Assembly: GCF_034190915.1 (NCBI RefSeq)
Contig: NW_026947492.1
Coordinates: forward strand, 20,303,501-20,367,500
DNA: 64,000 bases
Direction: 5' to 3'
DNA from: Cavia porcellus
Taxonomy: Eukaryota; Chordata; Mammalia; Rodentia; Caviidae
Shown piece by piece: positions 35,601 through 46,003 of the stretch. The first letter of the stretch is position 1. Every line of letters begins with the position of its first letter. The translations under genes were made by a program, and so were the position numbers. The notes under the pieces are model-generated. The model worked only from the letters and a program-made list of their open reading frames with translations. It ran no database searches and was not told the origin of the DNA.

Positions 35601-35908
35601 AGGGCCGAGTGTGTCTGCGGCCTTGCTGAGGCCCCCATCTTGTGCACCCCCAGGTCCGCAGCGCCTGGGCTGGCTACTATGACTACAACACCTTTGACCA
35701 GAATGGCGTGGTGGGCCCCCACCCACTAGTGGTCAACATGTACTTTGCTACGGGCTTCAGCGGCCATGGTCTCCAGCACGCCGTGGGCGTGGGGCGAGCT
35801 GTGGCTGAGATACTGCTGAACGGCCACTTCCAGACCATCGACTTGACCCCCTTCCTCTTCAGCCGCTTCTATTTGGAGGAGAAGGTCCTGGAGCAGAACA
35901 TCATCTGA
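29629..35908 (+). CDS. FOXRED1: FOXRED1, FAD-dependent oxidoreductase for mitochondrial complex I assembly, complete in 11 exons
   Basis: Exons: 29629-29713, 30340-30560, 31587-31697, 31909-32027, 33453-33547, 33765-33866, 34318-34394, 34530-34690, 34846-34975, 35312-35416, 35654-35908. All borders are AG/GT and the frame gives exactly 486 residues, the human length. The N-terminus ([18 protein letters not shown]) is arginine-rich without acidic residues, a typical mitochondrial presequence. The FAD-binding Rossmann loop GGGVIG is at residues 70-75, preceded by DVVIV, and a second dinucleotide-fold stretch INAAGAWS follows in exon 8. The protein belongs to the DAO/glycine-oxidase-like flavoprotein family and acts in complex I assembly. 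Positions equivalent to human disease residues R352 and N430 are Arg and Asn here. Nothing suggests a broken copy. Confidence 0.97.
30880..31054 (-). repeat. B1-like fragment and ID-like SINE in FOXRED1 intron 2
   Basis: B1 fragment 30880-30955, then ID 30968-31054 with 'acttttgaggtttct' on both sides. Confidence 0.85.
31228..31345 (-). repeat. B1-like SINE in FOXRED1 intron 2
   Basis: Reverse copy from 'ttttgagacagagttttgct' to 'attacaggcatgcagcacc'. Confidence 0.88.
32370..32968. repeat. B1-like SINEs (-) and (+) in FOXRED1 intron 4
   Basis: Decayed reverse copy 32370-32490 and a better forward copy 32840-32968. Confidence 0.78.
34208..34292 (-). repeat. ID-like SINE remnant 26 bases before FOXRED1 exon 7
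   Basis: tRNA-type reverse element ('cgctaccgctgggcgacacc'). It lies within the short interval that must also hold the exon 7 branch point. Confidence 0.65.
35105..35215 (-). repeat. B1-like SINE in FOXRED1 intron 9
   Basis: 'ttttgagacagggtctcagt' to 'gacaggcatgtgtcacc'. Confidence 0.88.
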
Positions 35909-36285
35909 GCATGTGCACTCCACACTGGCCCCACTGCCAGGTCTTCCCAGCAGTGCGCCAGGCCTTGTTCCCTGGCCCACCACCCTCTTTTTTTTTTTTT
36001 TTTTTTTTTTTCGTTTTTATTGGTACCAGGGATGGAACTCACGACTGCCTGCTTTCAAGGCAGGCACTTATGCCACTGAGCTAAATCCCCAGCCCCTGGT
36101 CCACCGCCCTCAATCTGGCTGGGCAACCCAGTCACAGAGCCCCATGCTGGCAGCGAGCGGCAGGGCGGGACCCTTGGCCTGAGCCCCTGCTAGGCTGACA
36201 TCTCCCAAGGTGGCCCTGGCCCAGATGCACTGACTTGTCAGCCCTAGTTGTTGATCCATAAATGTGATGAACCCTTTCACAGCAG
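35909..36285 (+). other. FOXRED1: FOXRED1 3'UTR with CATAAA-type signal
   Basis: The likely 3'UTR contains an antisense ID SINE (35988-36096) and then CATAAA at 36257-36262. I find no AATAAA or ATTAAA between the stop and 36300, so a variant hexamer is the best candidate for the transcript end. Confidence 0.45.
35988..36096 (-). repeat. ID-like SINE inserted in FOXRED1 3'UTR
   Basis: T-rich tail then box B and box A in reverse orientation. Near-perfect target duplications flank it: 'tggcccaccaccctc' at 35973-35987 and 'tggtccaccgccctc' at 36097-36111. Confidence 0.92.
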
Positions 36286-36737
36286 TCTTTGGTTACATTT
36301 TCTTCTTAAGGCAGAAGCTCTAAAGCATTCCAGAGCCTTCCCCGGCTGGAGTATGAAGCCACAGCCCCACCCTCCTCCCAGGAGCCTTTCCAGCTCGAAG
36401 GAGGGCAGTGCTCTGAACCTGACTTCTTGCAGAGTGCAGGTGGCAGAGGGAAGAGATGTGCTCACTCATCTGCTGTGCCCATACTCAGGGCCATATGTTG
36501 GAGACACAGCAGCAGGCAAAGCATAGTGAGGTGTGCGTCCTGCTCTCCTCGGTCCTCCAGAGTGGACACAGGCTCAGGACAGGGGCACCTCACCCTGAAG
36601 GGCAGAGGCTGGCGAGGAATCTCCAGGGTGCTGACCTCAGGCTGAATCGAAAGGACAAACAGGGAGCACTCAGCAGAGGGAAGCCATGCAGCAAGGCCCA
36701 GAGCGAGGACTGCAGGGTCAGAGGCTGCGGGAACACC
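36286..36737. other. Intergenic sequence after FOXRED1
   Basis: GC-moderate unique sequence. I see no splice-bounded exon, conserved reading frame or SINE. Confidence 0.4.
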
Positions 36738-36882
36738 GCACCTTAGTCTTGGTCATTTGTAATCAATAGGGCCACAAGTTCGAGGTCAACCCCAGCTCAT
36801 TGGTAGCAAGCACCTTAGTCTTGGTCATTTGTAATCAGTAGGGCCACAAGTTCCAAGGTCAACCCCAGCTCATCGGTAGCAA
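36738..36882. repeat. 72-bp tandem duplication
   Basis: Two head-to-tail copies start with 'gcaccttagtcttggtcatt' at 36738 and 36810 and differ at only a few bases (caat/cagt, ttcgagg/ttccaagg, attgg/atcgg). The divergence is low, so the event is relatively recent. Confidence 0.9.
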
Positions 36883-36948
36883 ATTCTCTGTATCCTCTGC
36901 AAGAGTAAGGCAGCTCCCATCATGCCCTTTTTAAATACAGGGTCTCTC

Positions 36949-37140
36949 GGGGCTGGGGATTTAGCTCAGTGGCATAAGCGCCTGCCTGGCAAGCAGGATT
37001 TGTGAGTTTGATCCCAGGTACCACAAAAAAAAAAAAAAACAGGGTCTCTCTCTCTCTCTGAAGTTCAGGCAGGCCTTGAACTCAACTGCAAAACCCAAGC
37101 TGGTCTCAAACTTGCAGCAGTCCTGCCTCAGCCTCAAGAG
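36949..37140. repeat. ID-like SINE (+) inserted into a B1-like SINE (-)
   Basis: The ID element (36949-37040) sits inside a reverse B1 remnant (to 37140). The host sequence 'acagggtctct' appears on both sides as the target duplication. Confidence 0.85.
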
Positions 37141-38064
37141 GACACCAGCATTTAGACCAAGGCACAGTGACCTGAGGTTTGACCCCCAGTACAGCCCAAA
37201 GTGAAACAAGGAAAGCGAATCAGCCCAGCTGTCTGTGGGTAGCACACTAGGACATCAGGGCAGCAGCGGGAGGAGGCTGGAGCAGCAGCCTGGCGAGGAG
37301 CAGGTGGGGCTGAGGTGACAGGAGCAATGGCAGAGTGGGCACTGTCATTCCAGACTGCCTGCTGGGATGGGCCTCCTGAGGGGGCGGGAGCACCGGGGCA
37401 GCAGTGAGGGCTGGCAGGAGTGGAGCCCCCCAGTGGAGATGGAGGGGATTGCTGGTGTGGCCTCCCGGGACACTGGACTGGAGACAGCACCAGGGAGCCC
37501 AGAACAGGTCGCAGAGACCCCGCCAGTGTTTAAAGGACAGAGCACAAAGGAGGTCCCTGGAGAGGTGTCTGTGGGACAGGAGAGACAAGGATGGTATGGA
37601 GCCCAGGGGTAGTGGCCCAGGCAGCAGGCGGGACAGGCGTGGAAAAGGTGGCATTCTGTACCAGGCTCTGCCAGGCCTGGCAAGGTGGCTGCTCCCTCCT
37701 CACAACTGGCCTTCAGGGGGAACAAAAGGTGAGCAGTAGAGGGACCTCGGAGGGACTGGCAGGGACAGCTCTGTGCCCTCTGGCCCACGTGTGAGCGCCT
37801 GGAGGACCCAGGGCCCGGGAGGGAGGCAGAAGAGGAAGAGCCAGAAAGTGCTGAAAAACAGGAAGGAACTTGCGAAGGCCCGGGGGCAGGGGACAGGACG
37901 TCCACTTACTGTCCCTTCAGGTGGTTTGTAAGGTGCCCTAGTTACTGTGCCTTGCGGCAGACAGCCCAACTTCAGGGCCCAGAGCAAAACACCCAGAGGC
38001 TACGCCTTTCTACCCAAGTACTGAGTGTGCATCATGGAATCGTCTATCCTGTGGGCGAGCAGGG
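37141..38064. other. GC-rich intergenic stretch upstream of TIRAP
   Basis: A short ID-like remnant is visible near 37160-37200. The remainder is G-rich unique sequence, open on both strands only because stop codons are rare at this composition. I see no supported exon. Confidence 0.4.
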
Positions 38065-38170
38065 TATGGGGCTCATAATCCCAGCCCTCTGGGAGGCTGA
38101 GGCAGGAGGATCCCAAATTCAAGCCCAGCTTGGGTCATTTACCCATTTAGTGAGACCCTGTCTTTAAAAA
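38065..38170 (+). repeat. B1-like SINE
   Basis: Contains 'gggaggctgaggcaggagga' and ends 'gtgagaccctgtct' plus an A-rich tail. Confidence 0.85.
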
Positions 38171-38799
38171 TAAGTGAATACACTTACAGCAACACAAGCA
38201 ACCAGAGGCCATAATTCTGATGAGGAAAGAGAATCTCGAAGTGTCCTATGTGAGCAGCCCAAGGGCAGACCACCTCTCAGGCAGGCCGCTTACCCCTTGG
38301 CTGGCTGGATAAGGTGAAACTCAGATCAGCACAGTGACCCTGGGCTGAATCCCTGCATGTCACATGCCTCCCTGTAGGTGGCGCTCCCAAAGCTGGCTGG
38401 CAGGAACACTGCTTGGACAGTGGTGTAAAGATTTTGTTCTACAGGGGAAAAAGTTTGGGAAGCGCCATGCTTACCCGTCCTGTCATCACAGCGCTCACAA
38501 ATAGCTCAGGACTCAGAGGCGGGAGAGCAAAGGAGTCACCGGGCTTCGGCTCACCCAGGACTCGCCACCATCCTGCCTGGACCTCGGCTTCTCACAGCCG
38601 CTCTGCCTGTCCTTGTCGCCAGCTGGCATCACACACCAGTGTCGGCGGCGTCAGCAAAGGGGACCTGCAGCTTCTGGGGCCTGGGTTCCCCGAAGGGCTG
38701 ACCTCACAGTGGCCGCCCTGGACCAGCCTGTCCTGCAGCCGAGCCCGCTTCACCGTTCTCAGTGGCGCCTTTAGAAAGAAGGCTGCGCACACAGTCCCA

Positions 38800-38892
38800 T
38801 ACCTGCTCCGGGCTGGCCTTAACTCTATGTAGCGATCCTCCTGCCTCAGCCTCCGAAGTGCTGAGATTACAGGCGTGCCCCACCATGCTTGT
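38800..38892 (-). repeat. B1-like SINE remnant at the edge of the TIRAP CpG island
   Basis: Reverse B1 with 'cctcctgcctcagcctccga' and 'tgagattacaggcgtg'. Unique CpG-dense sequence begins immediately to its right. Confidence 0.85.
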
Positions 38893-38899
38893 GCCCGAA

Positions 38900-39191
38900 A
38901 GACTGAATGAGTGAAGCGAAGGTCTGTGTCTCCTCCTCTGTCCCCACTCCCCACCCAGGACAAAGCCGAGGACCGCGTTCCCGGGCGGCTCCGGGACCGC
39001 CCCTCTGCGCGGTGGGGACGGACGGAGACGCAGCGCCGCCCCGGTCGGGCCGGGCGGGGCATCGGCTCGCGTTTCCGGGAAGCGGCCTCGTCGGCCTCCG
39101 GGAGCCGCGGACCCGGGCTCGGCCCACTCTGCCGGTCCCAGCGCCGCCGGCCCCGCTCCTGCCCTGCGCCCGCGCCCCGGCGCCGGATCAC
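38900..39191 (+). promoter_or_regulatory. TIRAP: CpG island, probable TIRAP promoter and 5' non-coding exon 1
   Basis: About 38930-39400 is very GC- and CpG-rich, with several GC boxes such as 'gggccgggcggggc'. A good donor, CAC|GTAAGC, lies at 39191/39192 on the plus strand. Position, just after FOXRED1 and upstream of the TIRAP coding exons, matches the human arrangement. That this is TIRAP exon 1 is inference from context. Confidence 0.55.
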
Positions 39192-39555
39192 GTAAGCAGC
39201 GCGCAGAGGCCTCGCGGGCAGACTCGCTTTCCTGCGGCGGCCGCTGGGGGGTGGCCCCCGCCTTTCCCTGGGGACCCCGCAGCTCGGGGGCTGGGGGTGC
39301 TGTCAGCGCTTGGCTTTCTGCAGGGTTCGGGGTCCGCGAAGGCAGCGCCACCGCGCTCATAGGGACGCGCAAGGCACAGAGGGACGCGCGGGCAGCACAA
39401 GCTGGGGCCTCCTGCCTGGGGTGGAGACCTAATTAGAGATCACCGTGTTCAGCCGAGATCCTGAAGTTTGGAGTGTCCCGCTGAGACCAGAATTGGGGTC
39501 AGGAATAACTCAGGAAACCACATTCAAGTTGAGTATTAGACTTGAAAAAAAAACC

Positions 39556-39680
39556 CGAGCCAGGTGACACACGCTTGTAATCTCTGCTGGGAGGCTAAGG
39601 CAGGAGGATGGGAAGTTAGAGTAGAAGTTGGAGTCCCACCTGAGCCGTTTAGCAACATCCTGACCCAAAATAAAAATCAG
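39556..39680 (+). repeat. Degenerate B1-like SINE
   Basis: Reads 'gccaggtgacacacgcttgt' through 'gaggctaaggcaggagga', then a strongly diverged right part. Confidence 0.7.
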
Positions 39681-39828
39681 AAAGCGCTGATGGTGTGCAA
39701 AAGCCCTGGAGTTCATCCCATACTGAAGAGTGCGTGGGTACATACATGTAGAAAAGAGCCTACATGCTGGGCTGAGCATTTTCTGCAAAGTTTGCCTCTA
39801 GAACAATCAGTAAACCATTACCTGCCCT

Positions 39829-40515
39829 CCCCAACCAAACATTTTATGACCACTTCTAGTCGCTGCCTCCCCTTCCAGGGAATGACTAATCTGACTTCTG
39901 ACACCATAAAATAGCTCGGCCTAATTTCAGGTTTTCAGTCCATGAATACCTGTGCACTCGTGTACACGCGGCATTTTGTGTAGTCAGTGCGTGGTGTGCG
40001 TAGCAGCCACCCATTCTCATAAATGCGCCGTGTCCCGTGCCGTGGCACACGGGTTTGAGTCCCCTCCTGACTCTTGTGCTGGTGCTCCTGTGGCCTCCGG
40101 TTGTGGATCACCCTGAGCAGTGGATCCCCGAGCATGCGCCTTGGCAAGCCTGTGGATCCACTTCCGCTCCTAGGTGTGGAATCTCTGGGCGCGTGTGTCC
40201 AGTTGTAGAACAGGGTGCACAATTGTTCTCCAAAGTAGCCTGCCAGTTTACACACTTCCCGCAGGGTGTACGCATGCCGCCCTCGCACTTCTGACACTGG
40301 TAGAGACACTGCAGGGCTCACCACCTCAAGCTGACCCGCCGCCAGGGAGTGCCAGCCAGGGGGGGCCCTGGCGAGGACGAATTTGCATTCCCTTGACTGT
40401 GAGTCTTTTTCTGTGCAGTACCCCTTCAGGTCTTCGGCCCATTTGTGCGTTGCAGGGTGGAGACTGCACCCAGGGTGAGCCACACCCCAAAACAGAGCCG
40501 GTGTTCCCAACAGGC
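39829..40515 (-). mobile_element. Old L1 3'-region fragment
   Basis: On the minus strand this matches the familiar end of mammalian L1 ORF2 and 3'UTR. On the plus strand it appears as 'aattgttctccaaagtagc', then 'tttgcattcccttgactg' and 'ggcccatttgtgcg'. It is heavily mutated. Confidence 0.7.
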
Positions 40516-40582
40516 CCCCTCTCTTTCAGTAGTTGGTAGTTATTGAACTATGTGAGAGGTACAGAAAGGCATGACTTAGGGG

Positions 40583-40586
<4 letters not shown>

Positions 40587-40634
<48 letters not shown>

Positions 40635-40724
40635 TTTTGGCGGGGGGTGGGGGGTACCAGGGATTGAACTCATGATTTCCGCTTGGCGGCAGGCACTTAT
40701 GTCATGGAGCTAAATCCCTGGCCC
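40587..40724 (-). repeat. (TA)n microsatellite joined to an ID-like SINE
   Basis: About 28 bases of alternating TA (40587-40616) abut a T tract and a reverse ID element whose box B reads 'gggattgaactcatga'. The microsatellite probably grew from the SINE tail. Confidence 0.85.
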
Positions 40725-40794
40725 TTGGGTGTATATTTTTAAACATTTTTCTCACCAGACTTTTACTCTTGTAAAGTTGCCTTTTGTTGTTATT

Positions 40795-40910
40795 TTGGTT
40801 TTTGAGACAAAGTCTCACTATGTAGCCCAGGCTGGCCTCAAACTCCTGATAATCCTACTGCCTCAGCCTCCCAAGTGCTGGAATTACAGGAGTGTTCAAC
40901 CACCGCCTGC
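40795..40910 (-). repeat. B1-like SINE
   Basis: Full reverse element from 'gagacaaagtctcactatgt' to 'ggaattacaggagtg'. Confidence 0.88.
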
Positions 40911-41129
40911 TGATGAACAAAGTTTTTATTTTAATGTTTTCTAGTTTACCACTGACTGCCATGTTTGCATTATTTATGGAAAAAACCTTTGTCCCAAAGC
41001 CAGGACATAACTGCCTGTGTTTTATCATTCACAGTTACAGCTACTATCCATGTGATGAAACCGATTTTTATATGGTGTGAGAGATGGTTTTTGCAGCAAG
41101 GCTATCTAAATTGGCCTAACACCATTTTG

Positions 41130-41232
41130 TTTTTGAGGTTCTCACTAAGTTGCTAATGAATAGATTTGAACCTGAGATCCTCCTGCCTCAGGCTCTTGAG
41201 TGCTGGGATTTGGCTTGTGCCACCCTGCCCAG
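41130..41232 (-). repeat. Diverged B1-like SINE
   Basis: Reverse orientation with 'gatcctcctgcctcaggctc' and 'gtgctgggatt'. The 7SL-derived core is recognisable but decayed. Confidence 0.7.
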
Positions 41233-41339
41233 CATATTCAGTACTTTTAGTGACACTGTCTCACAAGGCCTCATGAGTCCTGCCTGAATGTTTTACCAAC
41301 TATTTGAGAATAAATTAGCCTTGGGGAAGTGTACACGGT

Positions 41340-42159
41340 GTTAGTTACTGGCCTTCAGTTTGGATTCAGTGCTTCTGTGTTCACTGCCTGACATGACGAG
41401 AAATAAGAGACACAGCCAGCCTCTGCTGTGACGGCTACCACAAAGAGCAGCTGCGTCCAGCAAGGGTCACTCATGACCTCATGGGTCCACAGGGAGTCAG
41501 CAGGGCTCTGCCCTCTGGAGAAGCCGGCCTTGCCTGCGCAGCTTGGAGTGGGCCCCGCTTCCTCTGGGAGCCACTCCACCTTCCCCTGCCTGTGCCCCTC
41601 GGCTCCCCAAAGGGCTCCGGAGATTGCACCCGGCCGGCCTGGGGATTCACAAGTTCTGCCTCTGGGACCAAAGTCACACACCACAGTCTCTTGGCACTGC
41701 AGAAGGTGACGTCTCCCGACATCTCCTTCCAGGGATTCGCCTGTAGATGTCTTGGGGGCACTGTTTGGTCCACTACAGACCCTGACTCTGTCTTAGTGGA
41801 AATTTAGTATGAATTATGAAAGACGCTTTCCAGTCTCCATGTCTGGATCTCTTCTCAGTTTGGGTACATTTGCTACATGATAGAAATTGGGGAGCAGATG
41901 CTGAATAACAATATGTCTCCTCCGGTGAAGGCTCCTAACATTTCTCTCTCCTAATAAGTTCCTACCTACGGTACTGGGAAGCATCCTAGGAGGCACTGAG
42001 GATACCCTACTACCTCGTTTTTTGGAGGAACTGCTTATTTTCTGTCGAGATTTTGTTAGATTCTCTATGAAGCGGGTATATCATTCTGCTTTGTCCCCCG
42101 CTTTCCTGGGATTGAACCAAGAACTTTCACACTGAGTTACAGCCCCAGTGCTTTTCGTG
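41340..42159. other. Unique sequence inside the presumed TIRAP first intron
   Basis: No SINE body and no convincing exon pair. It is a moderately GC-rich single-copy stretch of about 800 bases. Confidence 0.35.
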
Positions 42160-42395
42160 TTTTATTTTGACACAGGGTCTCTTTTTCATTTTTTATCGGT
42201 ACCAGGGATTGAACTCGCGACTGCCTGCTTGCAAGGCAGGCACTTATGCTGCTGAGCTAGATCCCCAGCCTCCCGACAGGGTCTCATAAATTGCTAAATT
42301 TCCAAGGCTGAGTTCAGACTTGTGACCCCTCCGCCTCAGTTTCCCAAAGTTCTGGGACTATAGGTGTGTGCTACCCTGCCCACCCTGCTTTATGA
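42160..42395 (-). repeat. B1-like SINE split by a later ID-like SINE
   Basis: Reverse B1 interrupted at 42183-42274 by a reverse ID element. The host bases 'gacacagggtctc' and 'gacagggtctc' flank the ID copy. Confidence 0.85.
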
Positions 42396-42413
42396 TTTTT
42401 AAACATGCAGCAG

Positions 42414-42530
42414 CCCAGAGCGGTGGTACACGCCTGCAATCCCAGTGATACTTTGGAGGCTGAGGCAGGAAGAGCGGAAGTTCAAGCTTGTCTTGAGCAA
42501 TGTAGCAAGATACTGTCTCAAAATTTTAAA
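42414..42530 (+). repeat. B1-like SINE
   Basis: Begins 'gcggtggtacacgcctgcaa' and ends 'ctgtctcaaaatttt'. Confidence 0.85.
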
Positions 42531-42671
42531 AAAAGCTTATTTTTATTTTTATTTTCAAGAGGGTAAAACAAAATAGAACAAAGCAGATCAGAAGAAAACA
42601 ATGTAAGTGACACAGATTTCAAAGCAAGACAACAGCAGATCAGCAGTGGCTACCATAATGTCTCTTGTTTT

Positions 42672-42764
42672 CTTTTTTTTTTTTTTATTGGTAACCAGGG
42701 ATCGAACTCACGACCGCCTGCTTGCAAGGCAGGTGCTTATGCCGCTGAGCTAAATCCCCAGCCC
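42672..42764 (-). repeat. Young ID-like SINE with perfect target duplication
   Basis: Reverse ID element flanked by identical 'tgtctcttgttttctt' on both sides (near 42659 and 42767). Confidence 0.93.
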
Positions 42765-43004
42765 CCTGTCTCTTGTTTTCTTCTAAATAGTTGCTGTATC
42801 TTCACACATACTGAAAACAGAAATGTTGGGGATATAACTTAGTCCAAACATTCTGGACTCAATCCCCAGACTCCAAAAAAGAGCACACATGAAAAAGTGA
42901 CTACGTGAGACCACACAGCAAGTCAGAGAAAGCCAAGACTAGTGATGGGACCTTCCAGCTGCACATCTGAGTTCCCTGTCTGCTCCACTTGGCCTCTGGT
43001 TTGG

Positions 43005-43160
43005 TTTGGTTTTGTCTTTTTGAGACAGGGTCTCACTATGCAGTTCAGGCTGGCCTGAGGCTCACTTTGTAGCCCAGCCTGGTCTGGAACTCCCAACAAT
43101 CCTCCTGCCTCAGCCTCCTGAGTGCTGGGATTACAGGAGTGCGCCACCATGCTTGGCTGA
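43005..43160 (-). repeat. B1-like SINE
   Basis: Near full-length reverse element including the internal duplication; starts 'tttttgagacagggtctcac'. Confidence 0.92.
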
Positions 43161-43434
43161 CCTCTGTGTCTTGATGTGATGACTGTGACCAAATCCAGAG
43201 AAGCCTGAGGCACGCCTGAGCGTGTGACTGCCCCCATGTCCTGACCTCACAGAACTGATGAGGAACAAGGACAGTGCAGGGCTGAAACTCTAGGAAGTAG
43301 GCCACATGTGGTCCCCGGAACTTCTCTACCAATCTCGCTCCACTGTCCTGTGATAGATGCTGCTGTTTCCTGTCAGAGTCACCAGGGACTCAGCCACCCC
43401 ACTTCAAGTGGCATGCATTGCTGGACAATTGGAT

Positions 43435-43580
43435 CGTTCGTGCTCCAGCTCCTCCCTCTCCCTCCCCTACCCCCTCCTTCTCTCCCTCCTCCCCCCCCCC
43501 CACTGGGGCATAGACCTCTGGCTAGGCAGCTAGGCATGCGCTAGGCACGCTGTCTCCCACTGAACTACACCCTCAGCCCT
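43435..43580 (-). repeat. Pyrimidine tract ending in an ID-like remnant
   Basis: About 65 bases of C/T runs, then a C homopolymer and a decayed reverse ID element ending 'ctgaactacaccctcagccc'. Confidence 0.65.
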
Positions 43581-43675
43581 AGGCTCCTTCTTAAGCAATG
43601 GAAAGGTAATTACCCAAAGTCAGGATGTGTTGTCAGAAGAGCGAATCATTTCCTAAAACCAGAAGTTGAGACTTT

Positions 43676-44047
43676 TAGCCTCGGCATGGTGGCTGGCACT
43701 CACCTGTAATTCCAGCTCCATGGCAGTCTGAGGGAGAAGGGTCAGAAGTTTGAGACCAGCCTGGGCAGTTTAGGGATTTAATGAGATCCTGTTTCAAAAT
43801 AAAAATGTTACACTATTTTATATTTATGTATGTTTCTCTTTTGTTTTTGTCCTTCTGAGATAGAATTTCACTGTGTAGCCCAGGCGGGCCATGAACTCAC
43901 AGGGATCTTCCTGCCTCGGGCTCCTGAGTGCTAGGATTATAGACATGGGCCACCAGGCCCAGCTAGGCTGCCCAGCTAACTGGAATTTTGAAACCTTTCT
44001 TCAGTGTTGTCCAGTAATGAAATTTCTTGCTTTTGAGTTTCTAGAGG

Positions 44048-44082
<35 letters not shown>

Positions 44083-44262
44083 CTTGCTACTGGGGATTGA
44101 GCCAGGACCTTCTTAAAGGGCTTTTTTATTTTTATTTTCTTGAAAGACAGTATCACTTAGTCTCTCCTAAGCTGCCCAGGCTGGGCTCAAATATGGTGAT
44201 CCTCCTGCCTCAGCTTCCCAGAGTGCTGGGAATACAGGCATCCACCGTGACTCCTGTCTGTA
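43676..44262. repeat. Cluster of three B1-like SINEs
   Basis: One forward copy (43676-43802) and two reverse copies (43845-43965, 44110-44262). A long T tract at about 44050-44082 separates the last two. Confidence 0.85.
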
Positions 44263-44284
44263 AAATTTCTTTTGACCTCTGCAG

Positions 44285-44372
44285 ATCTGAAGAAAAGTGG
44301 AACAGCAGCCCCCGAGCCGAGGTCCCCACTGGAGCAGTTTCTGGAGCGAGTTCCCGCCACCCCTGCCCCAAG
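44285..44372 (+). other. TIRAP: Candidate TIRAP 5' non-coding exon
   Basis: A pyrimidine-rich acceptor ending in 'gacctctgcag' precedes unique sequence that ends in the donor CCAAG|GTGGGC at 44372/44373. There are no SINE bases in the interval. Exon status is inferred from splice-site quality and position only. Confidence 0.4.
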
Positions 44373-44569
44373 GTGGGCTCTGCACCTCAGCCTTCTCCTG
44401 GAACCCAAGCAGAAGGTACCGGCAGCCCCGAGGGCACCTTTGTGTTGGGGTGGGCCGAGGATTCAGCAGATGCTCCAGCTAAGGTACCTTCGTCCTTCGT
44501 GTTTCCTTGTAGATTTAGGAGTAGTCTGGTAAACTCCCCGTGGAGGAGCCAAAAATTAAAACCTGGAAG

Positions 44570-45400
44570 CTGGCCAGGTGTGGTTGTGCACACCTGTAAT
44601 CTCAGCCGCACTCTGGGAGGCTGAGGCAGGAAGACCACTCGATGGAACCTAGCCTGGGTGATTTAACAATTTAGTGAGATCCTATCTCAAAATTAAAAAA
44701 ACAAAAACAAAAACAAAAAACAGGGCTTGGAATGTGGCTCAGTGAGAGGCCCTGGTTTCAATCTTCAGGAGCTGAGAAAAACAAAACAAAGCAAAATCTT
44801 CTGAAACTGTAGGTCACTTTAGGATAATAAGTATTACAATATCATATCTTGTATACAGTGAACAAAATATGCTCCTCCATGTCTAGATTGGTTTTGTCTT
44901 GTTTTTGTCTAATTTTTTTTTCTTGAGACACAAGCTGGCCTTGAACTCACTATGTAGCCCACACTGGCTTCTAACTCCATGATCCCCCTGCCTCAGCCTC
45001 CTGAGTGCTGGGATTACAGGCGTACAATACCACACCAGGCCTTGGCTTGGTTTTTTGAGACAGGGCCTCACTGAGCAGTGCAGGCCCACTCTGTAAATCA
45101 CTCTGTAGCCTCAAACATGGTAATCCTTCCACCTCAGGCTCCCAGGTGTTTGGATTCCAGCATACACCACCACACCAGGCTTGTCTTGCTTTGCTTTGGG
45201 AAAGGTCTGTGCCAGTCTTAAACTCATGGACTCAAGTAACTCTCCACCACGGACTCCGGAGTACGGGGACTTCACGTGCACACCACCACACCTGGTTAGC
45301 TTATTTGAAAGATGTACTGGGCTGGGGAAGTAGCTCAGGGGTGGCCTAGCATGGGCAAGGCTCTGGGTTTGATCCTTAGCTCTGCAAAAAAAGAAAAAGT
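44570..45400. repeat. SINE cluster: B1 (+), ID (+), three reverse B1, ID (+)
   Basis: Forward B1 44570-44695, ID-like 44722-44780, three consecutive reverse B1-like bodies 44905-45300, and ID-like 45320-45396 ('ggctggggaagtagctcagg'). Confidence 0.8.
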
Positions 45401-45758
45401 CACTCTAAGCCACAGCATTTCGGAGCACTTATCACCTGCCACAGGGCTAGGACCCCCGTGAACTATCTGCTAGCTTCCTGCAGGAATTCTAAGAGCAGTT
45501 TCCCTTTCACAGATGGAGGCACTGGAGCTTAGCCAGGTTGCCAGAGGCCATGGTTAGCTGAGAGGTGAGAGTTGAGAATCTGGGCACTGCTGCTTGTGAC
45601 CCTGTCTCCTCCAGCTGACAGCTAGGGGCTGGGTGGCTGGGCGGGGTCTTGGGGTTGGGGTCAGATGTGGAGGAAATGTCTCACAGCAGCTCTGCACTCA
45701 GCTATCTCAATGCATGGTTTTCTGTCCAAACAGCAACTGTCTATCTGTCCCCTTTCAG

Positions 45759-45883
45759 CACTCCCCGAAGTACCTTTAAAGTGTTACCTGCCAGCCTCTG
45801 CTCCGGACTCCTGGTCTCCCGGTGCCCCTGGCCAGGCACGGCAGGAGGAAGTCTGCACACCGGTCATGCTGAGCTCTCACCCT
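45759..45883 (+). other. TIRAP: Candidate TIRAP 5' non-coding exon
   Basis: A strong pyrimidine tract and acceptor (ctatctgtcccctttcag) at 45741-45758 and a near-consensus donor CCCT|GTAAGT at 45883/45884 bound 125 bases of unique sequence. It lies 120 bases upstream of the first coding exon. Inferred, not demonstrated. Confidence 0.45.
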
Positions 45884-46003
45884 GTAAGTCTGAGCCCAGA
45901 CGCCGTCAGGCCTTAGGAGAGCACAGAACTTCCAGGGGCCATGTGTGGGGCTGAGAACGCTGCAGCATGGCTACTGTGTACTCCTCTCTCTGTCCCCTGC
46001 AGG

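Noticed and set aside
36738..36882. CRISPR-like or regulatory direct repeat array
   Set aside because: There are only two contiguous copies without spacers, in a mammalian genome; it is a simple tandem duplication.
38592..39372. Long minus-strand open frames (199 and 222 codons) at the TIRAP CpG island
   Set aside because: The high GC content makes stops rare. The frames run through a B1 SINE remnant and overlap each other in different phases, with no family resemblance.
44097..44624. 175-codon plus-strand frame
   Set aside because: Its first part is a reverse B1 SINE and its last part a forward B1 SINE; only the middle could be a non-coding TIRAP exon.
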